DNA of 64,000 nt. Origin: Bog-950 sp964631835 (GTDB taxonomy: Bacteria; Bacteroidota; Bacteroidia; Chitinophagales; LD1). Made by a program: the position numbers and the translations under genes. Shown in pieces: positions 33,824 to 43,491 of the stretch; positions within the stretch are counted from its first letter, which is position 1; each line of letters opens with the position of its first letter. The stretch lies in NCBI GenBank assembly GCA_964631835.1, contig CAZWAD010000009.1, positions 62,001 to 126,000 on the forward strand, written 5' to 3'. Under the pieces are notes generated by a model. The model saw only the letters and a program-made list of their open reading frames with translations. It made no database searches and was not told the origin of the DNA.

Positions 33824-34729
33824 ATGAAATCAGTTAACTTAGTTTTTCTTGCCATTTCGTTTGTTTTTCTCTTTACCGGCTGTAAAAAAGGAAAAACTCC
33901 CAGGCTTGTGTTCAAGTTTAAGTTTGACCACACACAGGAGCGCCTGAATAACATCGGTCAGCCAGCGGCTATGGCAGCAGGTCATGCGGGACAAAACCCT
34001 TCGTTTAATACCATGAGCGCTCATTACATTGAGCTTGCCCCCGGTGCACTTACGCTCTTAGGGGGCGGAGAGGTTTTATATCGTGCCGAGGAAACAATAG
34101 CAGGAGGGAGTAACGCTATTGACTTTGAAAAATCATCTTTTGCAGGGAACAACGAAACATTTTTCGAAGTTCCGCTTAAAGATGTTGCCCCCGGTGATTA
34201 TGAATACCTGCGCGTTTCGCTTGCCTACCAAAACTTTGACGTAAACCTGTATATTGACACCACCGTTTCAGGAATTAATATACAACAAGAGTTTCCTGCT
34301 ACTGTTGCAAGTTTTGTGGGCTTTAATACCTACATTAAAACCTATAACGTAAAAAATCAAAACATAACTGTAAATGATGACCGGTCACAGGGTTACTGGG
34401 GTTTTGAATCGAACATGAACTTTTTCGGTTATCAGTACAATATCATTACATCAGGTCAGGCTCCTGCCGGTGCTACTACAGTGGTTAATCCTATTGCTTC
34501 CACTTCGCCAATACCTGCCGGATCATGCGTTGTGACCGGACCGTTTAATGGCGGCAAATTGCATATTACCGGTAATGAAGAAGAAGATATTATCATTACC
34601 GTTTCGCTTTCTACCAACAAAAGCTTTGAGTGGGTTGAGGTAAATGTCGATGGAAAATGGGAACCCTCCAAAGGCGAATACATAGTAGATATGGGCTTGC
34701 GCGGAATGGTTCCGTATGTAGAATACTAA
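33824..34729 (+). CDS. Hypothetical lipoprotein
   Basis: A 301-residue protein with lipobox TGC after MKSVNLVFLAISFVFLF, followed by KKGKTP. The mature part is rich in Asn, Thr, Gly and aromatic residues and looks like an all-beta protein: RLVFKFKFDHTQERLN, FEVPLKDVAPGDYEYLRVSL, WGFESNMNFFGYQYN and a final SFEWVEVNVDGKWEPSKGE. I recall similar uncharacterised Bacteroidota lipoproteins but cannot name a domain. The ATG at 33824 is chosen because it places the signal peptide at the N terminus. Confidence 0.8.
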   Translation: MKSVNLVFLAISFVFLFTGCKKGKTPRLVFKFKFDHTQERLNNIGQPAAMAAGHAGQNPSFNTMSAHYIELAPGALTLLGGGEVLYRAEETIAGGSNAIDFEKSSFAGNNETFFEVPLKDVAPGDYEYLRVSLAYQNFDVNLYIDTTVSGINIQQEFPATVASFVGFNTYIKTYNVKNQNITVNDDRSQGYWGFESNMNFFGYQYNIITSGQAPAGATTVVNPIASTSPIPAGSCVVTGPFNGGKLHITGNEEEDIIITVSLSTNKSFEWVEVNVDGKWEPSKGEYIVDMGLRGMVPYVEY

Positions 34730-34783
34730 GCCCCTTACAAATGCGTTGAGAAAATTCACCCGTAAAAAATGTTGGAGAATAAG

Positions 34784-34857
34784 TCGGGATGGCGGGATTC
34801 GAACCCACGGCCTCTTCGTCCCGAACGAAGCGCGCTACCAGGCTGCGCTACATCCCG
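34784..34857 (-). tRNA. tRNA-Pro (anticodon CGG)
   Basis: On the minus strand the acceptor stem CGGGATG pairs with CATCCCG. The anticodon stem CTTCG/CGAAG encloses TTCGGGA, giving anticodon CGG and the G37 usual in proline tRNAs. The T arm has GGGTTCGAATCCC. The 3' CCA is not encoded. Confidence 0.95.
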
Positions 34858-34872
34858 ATTTTCAGACGTTCC

Positions 34873-34905
34873 AAAAATAAAAAAGGCGGGAATATTCCCG
34901 CCTTT
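34873..34905 (-). terminator. Rho-independent terminator of the T9SS protein gene
   Basis: AAAGGCGGGAA and TTCCCGCCTTT (34882-34905) form a perfect stem around a tiny AT turn. On the minus strand it is followed by TTTTTATTTTT. It lies 22 bases after the stop of the 34927-36420 gene. Confidence 0.8.
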
Positions 34906-34926
34906 GTGTTCTCTGAGGTTCGTGGT

Positions 34927-36420
34927 TTATTTTACAACTGAGATGTTTCTGCGTATGTTTCCGTTTCCGGTTTTGATGTTCAGCACATAACTGCCCTGAG
35001 CAACATTGGTCAGGTCAATCTTTTCTTCACCCGAAAGGAGATTTTGCTTTACAACTACTTCACCAATTGAGCTGGTGAGTGAAATTTCACCGGCATTTAA
35101 AGTTGATTTTACTGTTACTGAATTTACAGCCGGGTTGGGATATACCGATACCATTTCGCTTCTCAAATCAGATATTCCGTTAATCACATTATCAGTCAGG
35201 CAAACTGGTGCTGAATCATACAGGCAGTTGTTATTATCTTTTACACGCAAAGCGTAGCAGCCGGCAGATAAACCGGTGAAAGCGCTTGCAGAAACCCAGT
35301 TGCCACCGTTGAATGAAAACAGGTAATTGGTAACTCCGCCTGAAGTAGTCCATGTAATAGTTCCATCATTTCCACCGGGTGTGGTTACATCCGTATGTGT
35401 TTCGCTGACAGAAATTGCGGCCGGGTCTAACACCGTGCGCATAACACTCGCGGTGCAACCGTTAGCATCCATTACACTGACTACATAAGTTCCGGCAGTT
35501 AATGCATTAAGGTCTTCGGTTTGTGCACCGGTGCTCCACATAAAGCTGAAAGGCGCCACACCGCTTTGAACGGTTACATCAATACTTCCGTTGTTCGAGC
35601 CGTAGCAAGCAGCGTTAGTAACGGTAGTCAACACATTAACCGGTTCCGGTTCGGTAACAACAATTGTTTTTGAGGCTGTTTTTCCGGAGTTGTCAGTTAC
35701 TGTTACAGAATAAGTTCCCGCAGGAATATTTGCCTGCGATTGTGTTGCAGGAAGTGACGGACTCCAGGCAAAAGTGTAAGGAGGTACTCCGCCTTCTACC
35801 ACTACATCAATGTTTCCGGTAGAAGTGCCATTGCAAACCGGGCTGCTCACCGTAGGTTTAATGGTAAGTGCCGGAATAACATTAGTGACCGAAATGGAAT
35901 CAAAATCTACAAAGTAATCGCCCGAAGTGCGTGTTACCTTCAGCATGAGCCAGCCGTTAACTCCTGAACCGTTCGATAAACCAAAATACATCTTCTTAAA
36001 ATTGGTTGAAGAGATATGGTTGGTCATATCAATGGTAAAGAATGAAGTAAAGCCGGTAGCACCTTCCTGTTTGCCAAGCACTTCAATTTTATCACCTGCG
36101 CTCCAAGTGGTTGCAACTGCCGGATAAGAAGCTACATCAACCACGCGGTAGTAAAACGTAAACGCAGAATACGGGGTAAGGGTTCCTATAAGCGGAGTAA
36201 TGATAGAATCTTCAGTATTTAAACTGTTCATTTCTGCTGCAACCCCTTGTGTATTGTTTTCGCCATGCAATGAATAAACCACCATATCGCTGCTGAAACC
36301 ATTTTGTGTTCCAAGCGAAACACCGCTGGCGTATGATTCAAAATCATCGGTAAAAGGATAGGTTTGAGCATTTGAACAAAGTGAAAGAAGAGCTAAAGCA
36401 GAGAAGAGTAACTTTTTCAT
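34927..36420 (-). CDS. T9SS-secreted protein with SprB-type repeats
   Basis: A 497-residue protein with signal peptide MKKLLFSALALLSLCSNAQ. Residues about 20-185 look like a carbohydrate-binding or MAM-like beta domain (FTDDFESYASGV). Three repeats follow (about 190-265, 266-338, 339-405) with the SprB pattern, for example GGVPPYTFAWSPSLPATQ and AGTYSVTVTDNSGK. The last 75 residues are a type A T9SS sorting domain, with VSVYPNPAVNSVTVKS and a final GSYVLNIKTGNGNIRRNISV. Probably exported and anchored or released at the cell surface. Role otherwise unknown. Confidence 0.9.
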   Translation of the reverse strand: MKKLLFSALALLSLCSNAQTYPFTDDFESYASGVSLGTQNGFSSDMVVYSLHGENNTQGVAAEMNSLNTEDSIITPLIGTLTPYSAFTFYYRVVDVASYPAVATTWSAGDKIEVLGKQEGATGFTSFFTIDMTNHISSTNFKKMYFGLSNGSGVNGWLMLKVTRTSGDYFVDFDSISVTNVIPALTIKPTVSSPVCNGTSTGNIDVVVEGGVPPYTFAWSPSLPATQSQANIPAGTYSVTVTDNSGKTASKTIVVTEPEPVNVLTTVTNAACYGSNNGSIDVTVQSGVAPFSFMWSTGAQTEDLNALTAGTYVVSVMDANGCTASVMRTVLDPAAISVSETHTDVTTPGGNDGTITWTTSGGVTNYLFSFNGGNWVSASAFTGLSAGCYALRVKDNNNCLYDSAPVCLTDNVINGISDLRSEMVSVYPNPAVNSVTVKSTLNAGEISLTSSIGEVVVKQNLLSGEEKIDLTNVAQGSYVLNIKTGNGNIRRNISVVK

Positions 36421-36586
36421 ATTGAGTTTTTTGTTTCGTTATCAATGAAAACACACTATTCAGGCATCTGAATAAACTGTGCTGCACTCTGATACGAAAA
36501 GAATTCGAGAAAGTTTCTTGTGTGGTTTGGATGTAACAAAGGTGGAGTTGTTGGCGGGTATGCCAATGCACGCGTGGGTGCAGGAC

Positions 36587-37606
36587 TCAATTCAATTGTG
36601 TATCGTCATATTCATCATCATCTTCATCGCCTTCGCGCCATTCCACATCAAACCCCATCGAGTCCAGGAATTTTGCCTTGTAGTAATCGGCTTTATCGTA
36701 ATCGGCAATTTTGCGGTAAACCTTGCTGAGGTTTAAATAAAAAAGCCCTTTGTGCTTTGCGTCACCCGCAGTTTCAATTGATTTTTCGAGCATTTCAATG
36801 GCTTTTTGGATACTGCCTTCTTCTTCGAGGAAAAGCTTGGCCAGGTTGTTATAAGCCTCGGGGTAGTTGGGCTGATGTTTAAGCGCCTCCATATAATTAT
36901 GTATAGCGCGGTAAAAATCTCCTTTGCTTTGCCAGCAAAGCCCGATACTGTAATAAGCTTCGGCACAGCCGGGTTCCAGTTCCAGTTCTTTACTAAACCA
37001 TTGCATGGCGGTATCAAAATCCTGTTTACCGGCATGGCAAATGCCAATTCCGTGAACAAAGCGGGTATCTTTAGGATGGTGTTCCAGCCCTTGGATGAAA
37101 TAGTTTAAGGCTTTATCGAATTGCTTCTGCCGAAAATACATGGTCGCTTTGCAATTGAGCGCTTCAGCCTTAGCCCATTCCAGGTCCGAATTCTGATACC
37201 GGTCATAGTATTCATAAGCTTTATCCCACTCACCTCCTCTTTCATATATTTCTCCCAAAGATTTCAATGCTTCCTCGTCTTCCGGTTCTATTTCCAGAAG
37301 CATGTCGTAATATTTTTTTGCTTTTACATAATCGAGCTTCTGAAAGTAGCTGCGGGCAAGGCAGGTATACATTTCATCTGCCTGGCTTTCCATTTCGGGC
37401 ATTTCAAGCAGGCGCAGGCTAACCTCAATACATTCATCAGCTTTGTCTGCCAGATTTAAGACCATCATCAGGTTAAGAAGAATTTCAGCCTGGTTTTCGG
37501 GATGCTCGGTTAGTAACTGCCGGAGCCTTTCGGCTTTTTTACCCCAGTCAACTTTTCCTGGTTCATTCTTCCATATTTCCTGCAGATATGGTGGATTGGA
37601 ATTCAT
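36587..37606 (-). CDS. Tetratricopeptide repeat protein
   Basis: A 339-residue soluble protein with about seven TPR motifs from residue 40 to 320, for example KAKKYYDMLLEIEPEDEEALK, AYYSIGLCWQSKGDFYRAIHNY and AYNNLAKLFLEEEGSIQKAIEM. It ends in a very acidic tail (EGDEDDDEYDDTQ). No signal peptide or membrane segment, so it is a cytoplasmic scaffold or adaptor; the partner is unknown. Confidence 0.88.
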   Translation of the reverse strand: MNSNPPYLQEIWKNEPGKVDWGKKAERLRQLLTEHPENQAEILLNLMMVLNLADKADECIEVSLRLLEMPEMESQADEMYTCLARSYFQKLDYVKAKKYYDMLLEIEPEDEEALKSLGEIYERGGEWDKAYEYYDRYQNSDLEWAKAEALNCKATMYFRQKQFDKALNYFIQGLEHHPKDTRFVHGIGICHAGKQDFDTAMQWFSKELELEPGCAEAYYSIGLCWQSKGDFYRAIHNYMEALKHQPNYPEAYNNLAKLFLEEEGSIQKAIEMLEKSIETAGDAKHKGLFYLNLSKVYRKIADYDKADYYKAKFLDSMGFDVEWREGDEDDDEYDDTQLN

Positions 37607-37647
37607 AATAGTGGTTTTTTAGCTTTCAAATGCCAATTTACATAATT

Positions 37648-37731
37648 CCCGAATGGGAAGGTAACAATCCGATACCCGATTGTGACTTTCCCGAACCCGA
37701 CAGTAACAATCCGAAGCCGGAATATGTAGCT
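37648..37731. repeat. Two degenerate 42-bp direct repeats
   Basis: CCCGAA starts at 37648 and 37690, and GTAACAATCCGA at 37661 and 37703, both 42 bp apart. The two units agree best in these blocks and drift elsewhere. They lie between the TPR gene and purL. Confidence 0.55.
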
Positions 37732-37880
37732 TTAACATTTGGTGACAGGTTTTTGCCTTGAAAAATGCGGTTTTTGGCGGAAAATGGAAAAAATGGGACT
37801 CTTTAGAGCTACCCCGACAAACGAGGTGGTCCTGAACTGTTCCGAAGAAATAACCCAGGGTGTAGGGTAATTACGTCAGG

Positions 37881-40115
37881 TTAATCTCCCAACACATTCT
37901 CTAAAGCGTTATCGTAAAGGTCTCTCCACTCACCTACGTTGCCCCAACGCTGTTTATCTACAAATAGGAGTGATGAAGTAACCACACCAATGTTTGAAAA
38001 CTCCACATCGTGCTTAGTGAGAATATCAAGAAAACGGTCTTCTTTATTTTCCTTAACCGATACTACCACACGGCTTTGAGCTTCGCCAAAGAGGAAAGCA
38101 TCTTTTCGTATATCAGACTCGGTTTCAATTTCAAATCCTTTGCCGCCTGCCATAGCGCTTTCAAGAAGTGTGATAAACAACCCGCCTTCAGAAACATCAT
38201 GTGCGGAAACCACCACTTGTTCGTAAATCAATTCCTTAACAGCATTCTGAACTTTTACTTCAGTTTCCAAATCAAAATAAGGAGCGGGAGAATTACTTAC
38301 ACCGTGATGGTTGACCAGATATTCCGATGATGAAATATCATTCTTCATTTCACCGATTACATAAATGCGGTCGCTATTGTTTTTAAAATTGAGCGACATA
38401 ACCACCTCGATGTCCTCCACCACGCCAATCATGCCTATGGTAGGAGTCGGGAAAACAGCTCCTCCCTCAGTGGATTGATTGTAAAACGAAACATTGCCAC
38501 CGGTTACCGGTGTGCCGAATGCTTCGCAGGCTTTGCTCATTCCTTTAATGGAGTTTACAAACTGCCAGTACACTTCGGGGATATACGGATTGCCGAAGTT
38601 GAGGCAATTGGTAATGGCGCTTGGTTCGCCACCACTGCAAACAATGTTGCGTGCCGCTTCCGCCACTGCAATTTGTCCGCCAACGAAAGGGTCAGTCCAA
38701 ACATAGCGGGCGTTGCAGTCAACCGTAACCGCGAGTGATTTGTTGCTTCCGTGAATGCGAACAATGGCAGCATCGGTGGGGCGGTTGGTTGAAGTGTTAG
38801 CAATACCCACCATAGAATCGTATTGAGTAGCCACCCACTTTTTCGATGCAACGTTAAGCTGCTGTGCGAGTTGTTTGGCAACTTCTTTTAAATCTTCAGG
38901 CAACTGAACAGAATCTATATTGAATTTCTTATTCTCTGAGTAGTAAGCCGGTTCTTTGTATTCTCTTTCGTAAACCGGTGCACCGCCACCGAGCACAAGG
39001 CTTTCAGCAGGCACATCAGCAACAAGCTCATTATTCATGAAATATTGCAGACGGTCGCCATCCGTTACTTCGCCAATGATGGCGCAATGCAAATCCCATT
39101 TTTCAAAAACCGCTTCCACTTCCTTTTCCATTCCATTCCTGACCACAATAAGCATACGTTCCTGGCTTTCGGAAAGAAAGATTTCCCACGGTTTCATATT
39201 GGGTTGACGGGTTGGAACTTTATCGAGCCAAACTTTCATTCCGCTCTTTCCCTTCGCGCTCATTTCGGAAGTGGAACAGGTAATTCCTGCCGCGCCCATA
39301 TCCTGCATGCCCACAACCGCACCGGTTTTGATTACCTCAAGCGAAGCTTCGAGCAACAGTTTTTCCTGGAAAGGGTCGCCTACCTGAACGGCAGGTAAAT
39401 CTTTAGCGCTGTCTTCAGTAATATCTTTGGATGCAAACGCTGCACCGTGAATTCCATCTTTACCGGTAGAAGAGCCAACGATATAAACCGGGTTACCGGC
39501 ACCTTTTGAAATGGCAGAAACGGTTTCACCGGTCTTAACGATACCCACGCTCATGGCATTTACCAGAGGATTGGTTTGATAAACCGGGTCGAAGTAAACT
39601 TCACCGGCAACAGTTGGAACACCAAAGCAGTTTCCGTAATCGCCAATTCCTTTTACCACACCTTTGAGCAAATATTTTGTGCGCGCGTTTTCCAAATCGC
39701 CAAAGCGAAGGGAGTTAAGCGCACAAATAGGGCGGGCACCCATGGTGAAAATATCGCGGTGTATTCCCCCCACACCGGTTGCAGCACCTTGATAAGGTTC
39801 CAACGCAGAGGGGTGATTGTGTGATTCAATCTTAAAAGCACAGGCCAGTCCATCGCCCAAATCAACAAGCCCGGCATTTTCTTCGCCCGCTTCAACCAAC
39901 AAATGCTTTCCTTTTCTGGGCAAAGTTTTAAGCCATTTGATGGAGTTTTTATAAGAGCAATGTTCGCTCCACATTACGCTGTAAACGCTCAACTCATTAA
40001 AGTTCGGAACTCTGCCAAGTATCTGCTTTATTTTCTCAAATTCTTCGGGAAGAAGACCTAACTGTTTCGCTGTTTCTATTGTTGTAGTTTCAAGGTTTGC
40101 CGCTGCACTCATCAT
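37881..40115 (-). CDS. purL: Phosphoribosylformylglycinamidine synthase subunit PurL
   Basis: ATP-dependent synthetase subunit converting FGAR to FGAM in purine synthesis. The 744-residue protein is the small PurL form that works with separate PurQ and PurS, neither of which is in this window. Recognisable segments: MWSEHCSYKNS near residue 48, KIESHNHPSALEPYQGAATGVGG (written in part), DMGAAGITCSTSEM, and the second half with its own AIRS-like fold (YDSMVGIANTSTN, VTGGNVSFYNQS, SAHDVSEGGL). Has its own promoter-like element. Confidence 0.97.
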   Translation of the reverse strand: MMSAAANLETTTIETAKQLGLLPEEFEKIKQILGRVPNFNELSVYSVMWSEHCSYKNSIKWLKTLPRKGKHLLVEAGEENAGLVDLGDGLACAFKIESHNHPSALEPYQGAATGVGGIHRDIFTMGARPICALNSLRFGDLENARTKYLLKGVVKGIGDYGNCFGVPTVAGEVYFDPVYQTNPLVNAMSVGIVKTGETVSAISKGAGNPVYIVGSSTGKDGIHGAAFASKDITEDSAKDLPAVQVGDPFQEKLLLEASLEVIKTGAVVGMQDMGAAGITCSTSEMSAKGKSGMKVWLDKVPTRQPNMKPWEIFLSESQERMLIVVRNGMEKEVEAVFEKWDLHCAIIGEVTDGDRLQYFMNNELVADVPAESLVLGGGAPVYEREYKEPAYYSENKKFNIDSVQLPEDLKEVAKQLAQQLNVASKKWVATQYDSMVGIANTSTNRPTDAAIVRIHGSNKSLAVTVDCNARYVWTDPFVGGQIAVAEAARNIVCSGGEPSAITNCLNFGNPYIPEVYWQFVNSIKGMSKACEAFGTPVTGGNVSFYNQSTEGGAVFPTPTIGMIGVVEDIEVVMSLNFKNNSDRIYVIGEMKNDISSSEYLVNHHGVSNSPAPYFDLETEVKVQNAVKELIYEQVVVSAHDVSEGGLFITLLESAMAGGKGFEIETESDIRKDAFLFGEAQSRVVVSVKENKEDRFLDILTKHDVEFSNIGVVTSSLLFVDKQRWGNVGEWRDLYDNALENVLGD

Positions 40116-40132
40116 TGATGTTTTAAGAGCGG

Positions 40133-40140
40133 CAAATTTA
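40133..40140 (-). promoter_or_regulatory. -7 box of purL
   Basis: TAAATTTG on the minus strand matches TAnnTTTG exactly, 17 bases before the ATG at 40115, and is followed by CCGCTC as at other promoters here. No clear TTG at -33. Confidence 0.5.
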
Positions 40141-40181
40141 GTTTTCCTGCCTCGTTTTGGAAACGATGTGGATAAAAGTAT

Positions 40182-41765
40182 TCAGATTCTTTTTAGCAAA
40201 TTCTTACCCGAAATAACCGAAGCAGTAATTAATCCGCTGAAAAGTGCTCCGCCAACCCCGCAACTCACAATATCCTGACCGGTGAGAAAAAGATTTTTCA
40301 CAGGAGTCCGGGGTTGAAGAAATTTTTGATTGTAGCGTTTTGTGTCGTGGTCAATTCCGTAAAGTTCGCCATATTGATAATTCACAAAGTGTTGTGTGCT
40401 GAGCGGTGTTGAGAGTTCGTAATGGTCAATTTTATCTCTCAGGTCGGGATGATGCTTATAAAGAGCTTCGAGAAGACGCTGCGAAAGTTTTTCCTTTGCG
40501 GTATTATAATCAGTACCGCGCTTCATCCATCTTTTATCGTTCCAGGGCGCGTACCATTCGTAAGGCGCAAGCGTGATTATTTCGATAGTTGTTTTACCCG
40601 GATAACGATTTTCCCAGTCAGGGTCTTTAGATGAAGGGAATGAAATATAAACCACCGGAATTTCAGCATCAGGGTCGTTGATATAATTCTGAATATTCAC
40701 ATCATGGTCATAATTATCAGGGAAGAGCCAATAGTTCGCTTTGCCCAATTTCAGTTTCTCATTCGACTCATTAATGCCGATGTAAAGGCAAACATGCCCC
40801 ACCGATGGGTTAATGTTTTTAAAGAGCGATTCGGTTTTCAGTTCCTGTTGCTCCTTCTGCGGCAGAAGGTTCTTGTAAGTGTTGTAAACTCCGGCATCGC
40901 TGACCACTACCGGTGCGTAGAATTCTTTGCCGTCTGCCATTCGCACACCAACGGCTTTATTTTCTTTCACAATAACTTCCTTCACATCTGCATTCGTAAA
41001 TATTTCTCCACCGGCATTCTGAACCACCGGTGCTATGGTTTGAAAAATTTGCTGTGAGCCTCCCACCGGATAACACGCTCCTTTCATATAGTGTTTAGCG
41101 AGCACCGCATGCATCATAAAGCTGCTTTGGGCAGGTGGTAAGCCATAATCACCAAACTGACCGGTGAGTACAGCAATAAGTTTTTTGTTGCCGGTTATCT
41201 CTTTTAATGTTTCGAGGGTTGTTTTGTTTCCTTTCAGCGCATTCTTCCTCAGAAAATTTCCAAACACTTTTGAGAGGAATCCGGGAAGCATCTTCTCTGC
41301 AAAAAACAGCCGTTGACTTTTCTGCGTTTTGTAAATAAGGTTTACGTAGTCGTCAATGGCTTTGCTTTCTTCGGGGAAATACGATTTCATTTTCGCTTTG
41401 AACTCATCAGGTCCTGAAACATAATCGTATTCATTTTCACCGAAAAACATTTTGTCGTACACCTCTCCCATCTCAGCCCACTGCAATTTGCCATCGGTAA
41501 TGTATTTAAACATCTTGCTCAGCTCGGTATGCTCACGATGAACATCACCCACATAATGAACTCCGACATCCCACTCATAACCTCTGCGGGTAAAGACATG
41601 CGTAAAGCCCCCGGGTGTATAGTGTCGCTCAAGAACTAAAACTTTCCTTCCTTCTTTGGCAAGAAATGCAGCGGTTGCCATTCCTCCTATACCGGAGCCG
41701 ATGACAATAACATCAAACTTACCCTGTACTTTATCCTGCTTGTATGATTTGGTGAATTCAACCAT
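40182..41765 (-). CDS. Retinol-saturase / phytoene-desaturase-like FAD oxidoreductase
   Basis: A 527-residue flavoprotein. VIVIGSGIGGMATAAFLAKEG near residue 20 is the dinucleotide-binding GxGxxG motif, and RHYTPGGFTHVFTRRGYEWD resembles carotenoid isomerases and all-trans-retinol 13,14-reductase. GACYPVGGSQQIFQTIAP and the C-terminal GQDIVSCGVGGALFSG are also typical. The family saturates or isomerises conjugated polyene or prenyl chains. It is the last gene of the operon 40182-44712, 6 bases after the kinase gene. Substrate unknown; an acyl chain is possible from the context. Confidence 0.88.
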   Translation of the reverse strand: MVEFTKSYKQDKVQGKFDVIVIGSGIGGMATAAFLAKEGRKVLVLERHYTPGGFTHVFTRRGYEWDVGVHYVGDVHREHTELSKMFKYITDGKLQWAEMGEVYDKMFFGENEYDYVSGPDEFKAKMKSYFPEESKAIDDYVNLIYKTQKSQRLFFAEKMLPGFLSKVFGNFLRKNALKGNKTTLETLKEITGNKKLIAVLTGQFGDYGLPPAQSSFMMHAVLAKHYMKGACYPVGGSQQIFQTIAPVVQNAGGEIFTNADVKEVIVKENKAVGVRMADGKEFYAPVVVSDAGVYNTYKNLLPQKEQQELKTESLFKNINPSVGHVCLYIGINESNEKLKLGKANYWLFPDNYDHDVNIQNYINDPDAEIPVVYISFPSSKDPDWENRYPGKTTIEIITLAPYEWYAPWNDKRWMKRGTDYNTAKEKLSQRLLEALYKHHPDLRDKIDHYELSTPLSTQHFVNYQYGELYGIDHDTKRYNQKFLQPRTPVKNLFLTGQDIVSCGVGGALFSGLITASVISGKNLLKRI

Positions 41766-41771
41766 CGATAA

Positions 41772-42836
41772 TTACAATTTTCCGCTTTCGAGTGCGGTTT
41801 GCGCTTTAACGCCTAACCCTTTAATAACGGGCAGCAATGCACCGAAACGGGCATCCTTGGTATGTCCTTGTTTCCAGCGTGCATAAATCTGCTGGGCGAT
41901 AACTGCATTCTTATACAAACCGAATAAATAATAGAAAAGAATGTTTGAAACATCACGCCCGCTTTTTTCGGAGTACCGGTTCACTACTTCCTTGCGAGTT
42001 AAATTTCCCGGAAGCCAGGTCAGGTTGAAAAATTTTACTTCGTCGGTATCACGCGCTTCGCTCCAGTACGCCAGTGTAGCACCTAAATCCATCAGTGGGT
42101 CACCAACGGTTGACATTTCCCAATCCAGAACACCAATAATTTTCGTTAAGTCGCTTTCATCCAATATTACGTTGTCGTACTTGTAATCGTTATGCAAAAA
42201 TGTGGCAGCCGGTGATACTGGAATGTTCTGTTTCATCCAATCTGCCAGTTTATCAAGCGTTTCTATTTTGTCGGTTTCGGCATTGTAATATCTTTTTATC
42301 CAGCCTTCCACTTGTCGTTGTACATAGCCTTCCGGCTTACCCAATTGCTCCAAACCTGTTTTATGAATATCAAGAGCGTGAAGGGCAACTAAATTATCCA
42401 CTAACGCTTCCGAAGCTTTTTGAAGTAATTCAGCAGGAAGATTCAGTTTAGGCGCATTGGCAGCACGCAGAATCACACCGGTAATTCGTTCCATGATATA
42501 AAAAGGTGTACCAAGCACATCATCAGATTCGCAATAAGCTATGGGCTTCGGAATTTTCGGGTAATGGTCTTTGAGAAGAGAAAGCACACGAAACTCTCTG
42601 CCCATATCATGTGCTGATTTGATGTTTGCCCCAAATGGCGGACGCCTGAGAACAAATTCTTTGTTTGCGGTTTTGAGGCAGTAAGTAAGGTTGGAAAATC
42701 CTCCCGGAAACTGTTTGATTTCCAAGACCTCGCCTATCTCCGGTGCATACAGCTTTAAATACGAATTAAGCTGAGCTATTGATAATTCCTCACCAACTCG
42801 AACAGCTGCCGGAATATCCGATTGAACTGCTTTCAC
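41772..42836 (-). CDS. APH-like phosphotransferase linked to acyl-CoA metabolism
   Basis: A 354-residue protein of the aminoglycoside/choline phosphotransferase fold. FLHNDYKYDNVILD is the catalytic loop and IGVLDWEMSTVGDPLMDLG the metal-binding DFD-like segment. The N-terminal part FPGGFSNLTYCLKTANKEFVLRRPP is that of the group fused to acyl-CoA dehydrogenase in ACAD10/ACAD11. LvaA-type members phosphorylate 4-hydroxyacyl-CoAs; a similar role here is an inference. It starts 3 bases after the methyltransferase gene. Confidence 0.88.
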   Translation of the reverse strand: MKAVQSDIPAAVRVGEELSIAQLNSYLKLYAPEIGEVLEIKQFPGGFSNLTYCLKTANKEFVLRRPPFGANIKSAHDMGREFRVLSLLKDHYPKIPKPIAYCESDDVLGTPFYIMERITGVILRAANAPKLNLPAELLQKASEALVDNLVALHALDIHKTGLEQLGKPEGYVQRQVEGWIKRYYNAETDKIETLDKLADWMKQNIPVSPAATFLHNDYKYDNVILDESDLTKIIGVLDWEMSTVGDPLMDLGATLAYWSEARDTDEVKFFNLTWLPGNLTRKEVVNRYSEKSGRDVSNILFYYLFGLYKNAVIAQQIYARWKQGHTKDARFGALLPVIKGLGVKAQTALESGKL

Positions 42837-42839
42837 GCA

Positions 42840-43466
42840 TTATATTTTTTTGTGGAAAATGAGCAAAGTATTGCGGAACCAGGGAGTGTTATCGTCAATT
42901 ACTTTTCTTGCTTTCATCGAGTCCGTTTCAAAATAAATAAATCCTTTTGCTGTTATCCTTTCAACCACTTCTTCATTATTCAAACAGGAAATATGTCCGT
43001 GTCCCGGTTGACCTCTTACTGCCCACGAAAGAATCAGTTTATCGTCACAGGCATTTAAAATATTATTCAGTGCGCGCTCGTTTGGGCTAACTCCGTTGTA
43101 AGAGTTTAATCCGAAAATACCTTTCAATTTTTCGGTAAACGAAGACTGCATAGGTATATGCTCCATGACTTCGAAACAGAGACAATTCCCTTTTAAGGGA
43201 ACCGTAAAGGGCTCGGCTAAATCTTGCTGCCTGATGTTATCGTACAGCTTGTTTTTAGGAACATCACCTTCAAATCCTGTCAGGTTGGGGAATCCTGCTT
43301 TATGAAGCTCGCTCAGATAAAAACCCATGCCGCAACCGAAATCATACAGCGGCTTGTCTTTATCATTCCGCAAATACTCAATCAGGAAACTTGCAAGCGG
43401 CTTCGAATGTGCATGATGAAGATGAGCCGTTTCGGCATCCCAATATCCGGTTTTACTGATTCCCAT
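42840..43466 (-). CDS. Class I SAM-dependent methyltransferase
   Basis: A 208-residue protein. YDFGCGMGFYLSELHKAGF is motif I, where SAM binds, followed by an acidic strand end (FEGDV). FEVMEHIPMQ corresponds to motif IV, and a C-terminal WFRNTLLIFHKK closes the fold. The opening TGYWDAETAHLHHAHSKPL is distinctive. Substrate unknown. It sits inside a run of genes typical of acyl-CoA metabolism, 25 bases after the dehydrogenase and 3 bases before the kinase. Confidence 0.85.
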   Translation of the reverse strand: MGISKTGYWDAETAHLHHAHSKPLASFLIEYLRNDKDKPLYDFGCGMGFYLSELHKAGFPNLTGFEGDVPKNKLYDNIRQQDLAEPFTVPLKGNCLCFEVMEHIPMQSSFTEKLKGIFGLNSYNGVSPNERALNNILNACDDKLILSWAVRGQPGHGHISCLNNEEVVERITAKGFIYFETDSMKARKVIDDNTPWFRNTLLIFHKKI

Positions 43467-43491
43467 ATTTCTGCAATTTATACATATATCC

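Noticed and set aside
34611..34990. Frames with DSNPRPLRPERSALPGCATS and related peptides
   Set aside because: They run through tRNA-Pro on either strand and are translation artefacts of the tRNA.
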